Assembly (NCBI GenBank): GCA_020809705.1
Contig: CP085826.1
Location: forward strand, 8,060,001-8,124,000
Source: Calonectria ilicicola
Taxonomy: Eukaryota; Ascomycota; Sordariomycetes; Hypocreales; Nectriaceae
Direction of reading: 5' to 3'
DNA length: 64,000 bases
Positions 60,641 through 64,000 of the stretch are shown here, one piece after another; positions within the stretch are counted from its first letter, which is position 1; each line of letters begins with the position of its first letter. Under the pieces are notes generated by a model, which was not told where the DNA came from, did not search any database, and worked only from the letters and a program-made list of their open reading frames with translations. The position numbers were made by a program, and so were the translations under genes.

Positions 60641-63600
60641 CTTTTTATAATTTAAGTATTAATAGGATATTAGGCTATATTACCAAAGTTATTCCTTATT
60701 CTAAAGTAATTAAAGCTTATTAAAAGAATATTATTAAATTAATTAATAAATTTGGTTTTAAGATATCTTATTATTCAGCTTATTTTCACACCAGGCAGCT
60801 ATCCTATATTATAGCCAAGGAAAAAAGCCACTACAAATTTTACATAAGAAATAAGTATTCTAGCTATAATTTTAAAGGTGTTTCTGCTTAGGCTTATAAG
60901 TATATTCCTTCTTTTACTTTTGTATACTTATTTTCTTCTTAATTAAGTAGATTTCTTATAAAAAGGATTAGATTAATAGGGAAAAGGAAAAGATTAAGAT
61001 AGATTTAATAAGTGCTTTAGCTCGGTTATAGTGTTTATGTACTTAGGAGTATTATTTATATAAGAAGGTGAAGGAGATGATTTCTTAGGGTTGTGAGGAT
61101 TTGGATGAATTGGAAGAAAAGGAGTATACTAAGATATTAATGTTATTGGAAGTATAATTATTTAAGGATTATAGGATTATTGACTGGAGCGGTTTGCTTG
61201 ATTTCTTTTATATTAATTCTAGAGAAATACTTTTAGTATCTTTAAGCAATATATAAGGTATTTAGTAGGTTTTTAGATTATTTCTTTATAGCCTTTCTAT
61301 TTAATTTTAAATTTCCTATCTTTTTCTCTTCTTTATAGGATTTTTTCAACTTCCTATTAATCTTCTAGGTTTTCTATTTGTGGTTTATAGCTAGGTCTTA
61401 TATTAACTTAGATACTATTATTAGATTCTAATAATGAAATATAAAAAATAAAGTAAACTTTAATATTATCTAGGAGATTAAGTTTATAGTTATTTTCTAA
61501 TATTTTTCTTTTAATTAAGTATAGTCTAATCTATATAAAATCAATTTTTTTATTTTATTTTTTTATTATAAGATTTTTTATTGCTAGGTAGACCATATCT
61601 CCCTTTAAGAAAGATAGTCCCTTTAGCCTTTTTAAATTATAATATCTTTTTATTATATTACAAATAAACCCAAGTTCTATCTTTATTTCTTTATATAATT
61701 TTCTTAAATCATCTAACTTAATTATAACTTTTATTTAAATTATACCTTCTAAAGGGGCTTAGTAAGTGTCTAATATAAAGCCAAAATTAGCTTTTGCTAG
61801 TGTTGTTTTAATACTATAATTATAGAATATATTATATACTAACTATATAATAAATAACTTTTCTACCCAATTGATTTACTTATAATTAATATAGTATTGT
61901 AGATATTACTTAATTTCCTGGTTTTAATATTTAATTTGCCCATTTATTTAAGGGTAGAAGATTATACTTAGCTTATAATTTAACCCTATTAAGAACATCA
62001 AGCTTTACCAAAACTTAAATACAAATAATTATCCTCTATCCAAAATAATTTCAGTTAGTAATCTATATATAACAACTATATATTAAAAGAAAAGGTAAAC
62101 AAATTATTTCTCTTTTATTACTTTATTATAAAAAAGGTAATATATTACTTTTATAAAGCAATCAACAATAATAAAAATACTATTATAATATACTTCTATA
62201 GTAAGATCTACTAATAAAAGAAGATTGGTAATAAAGTCTATTATAATTAAGTCCTATAATCATTATATAATAGGGGATAGTTGTAATAGTCTATATGGTT
62301 TATATCTTGGTTTTTTAGAGTGTCAATATAAACTACATTCCTTACACACTTATTCAACTTTCTTTTTCATCTTATTAAAGGAAAATATTTATTTAACTTA
62401 TTTAAGGGTTTTATTAATATCTTTATGGCTATATAAGGAATATTTATAAATATCCCTTATTAACTCTATTTAATATTCCTCTAATATTTGTAGATAGTCC
62501 GTTTTTTCCTCTTTTAAAAATGCTAGATTATATTCTTCAATTTTCCTTAGTAATAAATTGCTCTATTCCATTTATTATATTAGTATTTCCGTAGTAGTGG
62601 TTCTAGTTGTATATGGCAATCCTCCTATTCTTATAGTAGTAATTATTTTCTTTATTTCTATTATTATTTTACTAATTAAGGCTTATTTTAGTCCTTTATT
62701 AATATTATAGATTAATAGTTTTTTTTATATTTTTAGTTTTTCTATATTATAATTAGGTTGGTGGCTGATTGTATTAACACAGCTATTTTTAATTTCTTTA
62801 ATATAAATAATTTAGTAGTTGAATTTGGATAGGTATTCTATATATTATAATTACCTTCTACTAAGTTTTTAAGTAGTTGTGAAGTAGGTAATGTTTTTAT
62901 AATTAATATATATTATAATTTTATAATTATTTTCTAATAAATATTATTGGAATTCTTTAAAAGCATTAACAATAATAAGGAATTTTTTATTATAAATAGG
63001 ATAATTTAGCTCAGGGCTATATAGCTTATATAAATAGAATGCTATAGAATATAGATTTTCTTATTTATCTTATTATCCAATCTAGGCCCCTAAGGCAAAG
63101 TCTAATATATCAGTTTCTAGCTCTATAAGCTTATTAGGGTCGAATATTATAAGGATAAGTTCTTTTAAAATAGTATTTCTTATAACTTTAAATAATTATT
63201 ATATTTTATTTCTTTATTAAAAGATAATTCCTTTCTTAATTAATTCTATTATACCTAAGGTAATTTTACTAAATCCCTTAATAAATCTTTAGTAATAGTT
63301 AGTAAATCCAAGGAAGGCTTATACTTCCTTTATATTAGTAGGTTCCTTCTAATCTTTTACTATAGCAACTTTCTTCAGGTCCATGCGAATTTTATTAGGG
63401 CTAATAATATATTCTAAAAATTCTATTTCTTAAGCATGGAACTTACTTTTCTCTGGTTCAACTAGGAGTTTGGCATCTTGGAGAGCTTTTAAGACCTTAT
63501 AAACATATTCCTTATATTCTTCTTTATTTTTGAAGAAAATAAGAATATTATCTAGATAGTAGATAATAAAAATATCTAAATGTTCTTATAATATATTAGT

Positions 63601-64000
63601 TATTATTTATTAAAATAATATTAATATATTTATAAGTTTAAAAGGTATAATTAAGTATTTAAATAGTCTAAACTTTATTTAGAAAGCAATTTTCTATTTA
63701 TATTCTTCTTTAATACAAATAAGATTATATATTTCTTTAAGATCTAGTATAATAAAGATATTAACTTTATAAAGGCAATCCTTTATTTTATTAATTAATA
63801 ATAATAGAGTACAATCTTTAATAATAATATCATTAAGCTATCAATAGTTTACAATAAGGTATAGCTTTCTATTTTTCTTAAGTATAAATATAATAGAATA
63901 ATTAGCTTTGGAGTTTAAAATATAAATATATCCCTTTTTAAGTATATCTTAAATATATTCTTTTAAGATATTAAGCTTAATTTAATTAAAATTATAAATA
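60225..64000 (-). mobile_element. Inverted Gypsy copy, 3' LTR to reverse transcriptase, continues past window
   Basis: On the minus strand the order is RT (about 64000-63380), RNase H (about 63200-62940), integrase (about 62520-62000) and an LTR (about 60640-60225). The minus strand at 63560 reads FIIYYLDNIL, and at 63100-63180 IELETDILDFALGA, nearly the same as the plus-strand copy at 56-60 kb. The integrase part gives KPRYKPYRLLQ and DFITNLLLLVDLT when stops are ignored. Integrase is better preserved here than in the plus copy. The 5' end lies beyond 64000. Confidence 0.72.

Larger units (their letters stand above)
41600..64000. repeat. AT-rich, RIP-damaged retrotransposon block
   Basis: About 22 kb of TA-rich sequence with dense stops in all frames and no open frame beyond about 75 codons. 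Retroelement proteins can be recognised only by reading through stops. Differences between the two terminal repeats of the 43.08-56.03 kb element are almost all C/T and G/A, the pattern left by repeat-induced point mutation. Confidence 0.85.

Noticed and set aside
59909..62449. Two 60-74-codon hydrophobic frames in the AT-rich block
   Set aside because: Amino-acid content (Ile, Phe, Leu, Tyr) is what random AT-rich DNA gives; they overlap retroelement remnants in other frames.
1..64000. CRISPR arrays, rRNA genes, telomere repeats
   Set aside because: No regular spacer-repeat pattern, no rRNA-like stretch and no TTAGGG-type array was seen; a eukaryotic window would not be expected to hold CRISPR.

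Overview
The window looks like a filamentous ascomycete (Pezizomycotina) chromosome segment, most like Aspergillus/Penicillium-type Eurotiomycetes. The evidence is many short GT-AG introns (about 46-110 nt), Zn2Cys6 and NCS1/MFS families typical of these fungi, a fungal-style NRPS with a terminal condensation domain, and an AT-rich block of retrotransposons carrying C-to-T/G-to-A (RIP-type) damage. All gene models below were spliced by hand; species and gene symbols are not claimed.

Layout. 1-0.5 kb: the 5' part of a CmcJ/AsaB-type oxygenase (minus strand, cut by the window edge), divergent from a 2.4-residue-kilo dimodular NRPS (1.9-9.2 kb, partial C-A-T-C-A-T-C). A class I glutamine amidotransferase-like gene (9.7-10.6 kb) follows. 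A small unrecognised two-exon gene lies at 11.5-11.8 kb. From 13.5 to 26.9 kb there is a compact block: NCS1 permease, SnoaL-like protein, anion:cation-symporter MFS transporter, Zn2Cys6 regulator, a second amidotransferase-like gene, a CE4/cyclic-imidase-like hydrolase and a PLP aminotransferase. Then come a GT64 glycosyltransferase (27.8-28.8 kb), a degraded TIR element (29.9-30.6 kb), an alpha/beta hydrolase (30.9-31.8 kb), a GRE2-like reductase (33.2-34.3 kb), a secreted DUF1214-like protein (35.0-36.3 kb), an unknown 541-residue protein (37.9-39.5 kb) and a PsiD-like phosphatidylserine-decarboxylase-family enzyme (39.7-41.0 kb).

From about 41.5 kb to the end the sequence is very AT-rich and has no plausible gene. 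It holds at least three Gypsy-type LTR retrotransposon copies: a ~12.9-kb element (43.08-56.03 kb) with 415-bp terminal repeats, inserted into a second Gypsy element (5' LTR at 42.43 kb, body resuming at 56.03 kb), and a third copy in the opposite orientation from 60.2 kb to beyond the window.

Main observation. Each of the four intergenic regions that face outward from genes in the 13.5-26.9 kb block contains an inverted repeat CGGAC-N12/13-GTCCG (five copies in all, one region has two). I found no such pair in the NRPS promoter or elsewhere in the window. This points to one regulon, probably driven by the Zn2Cys6 protein encoded inside it, which also has the site in its own promoter. Two uptake transporters, a cyclic-amide-type hydrolase, an amidotransferase-like hydrolase and an aminotransferase suggest use (or making) of a cyclic nitrogen compound; the substrate is not identifiable from the sequence alone.
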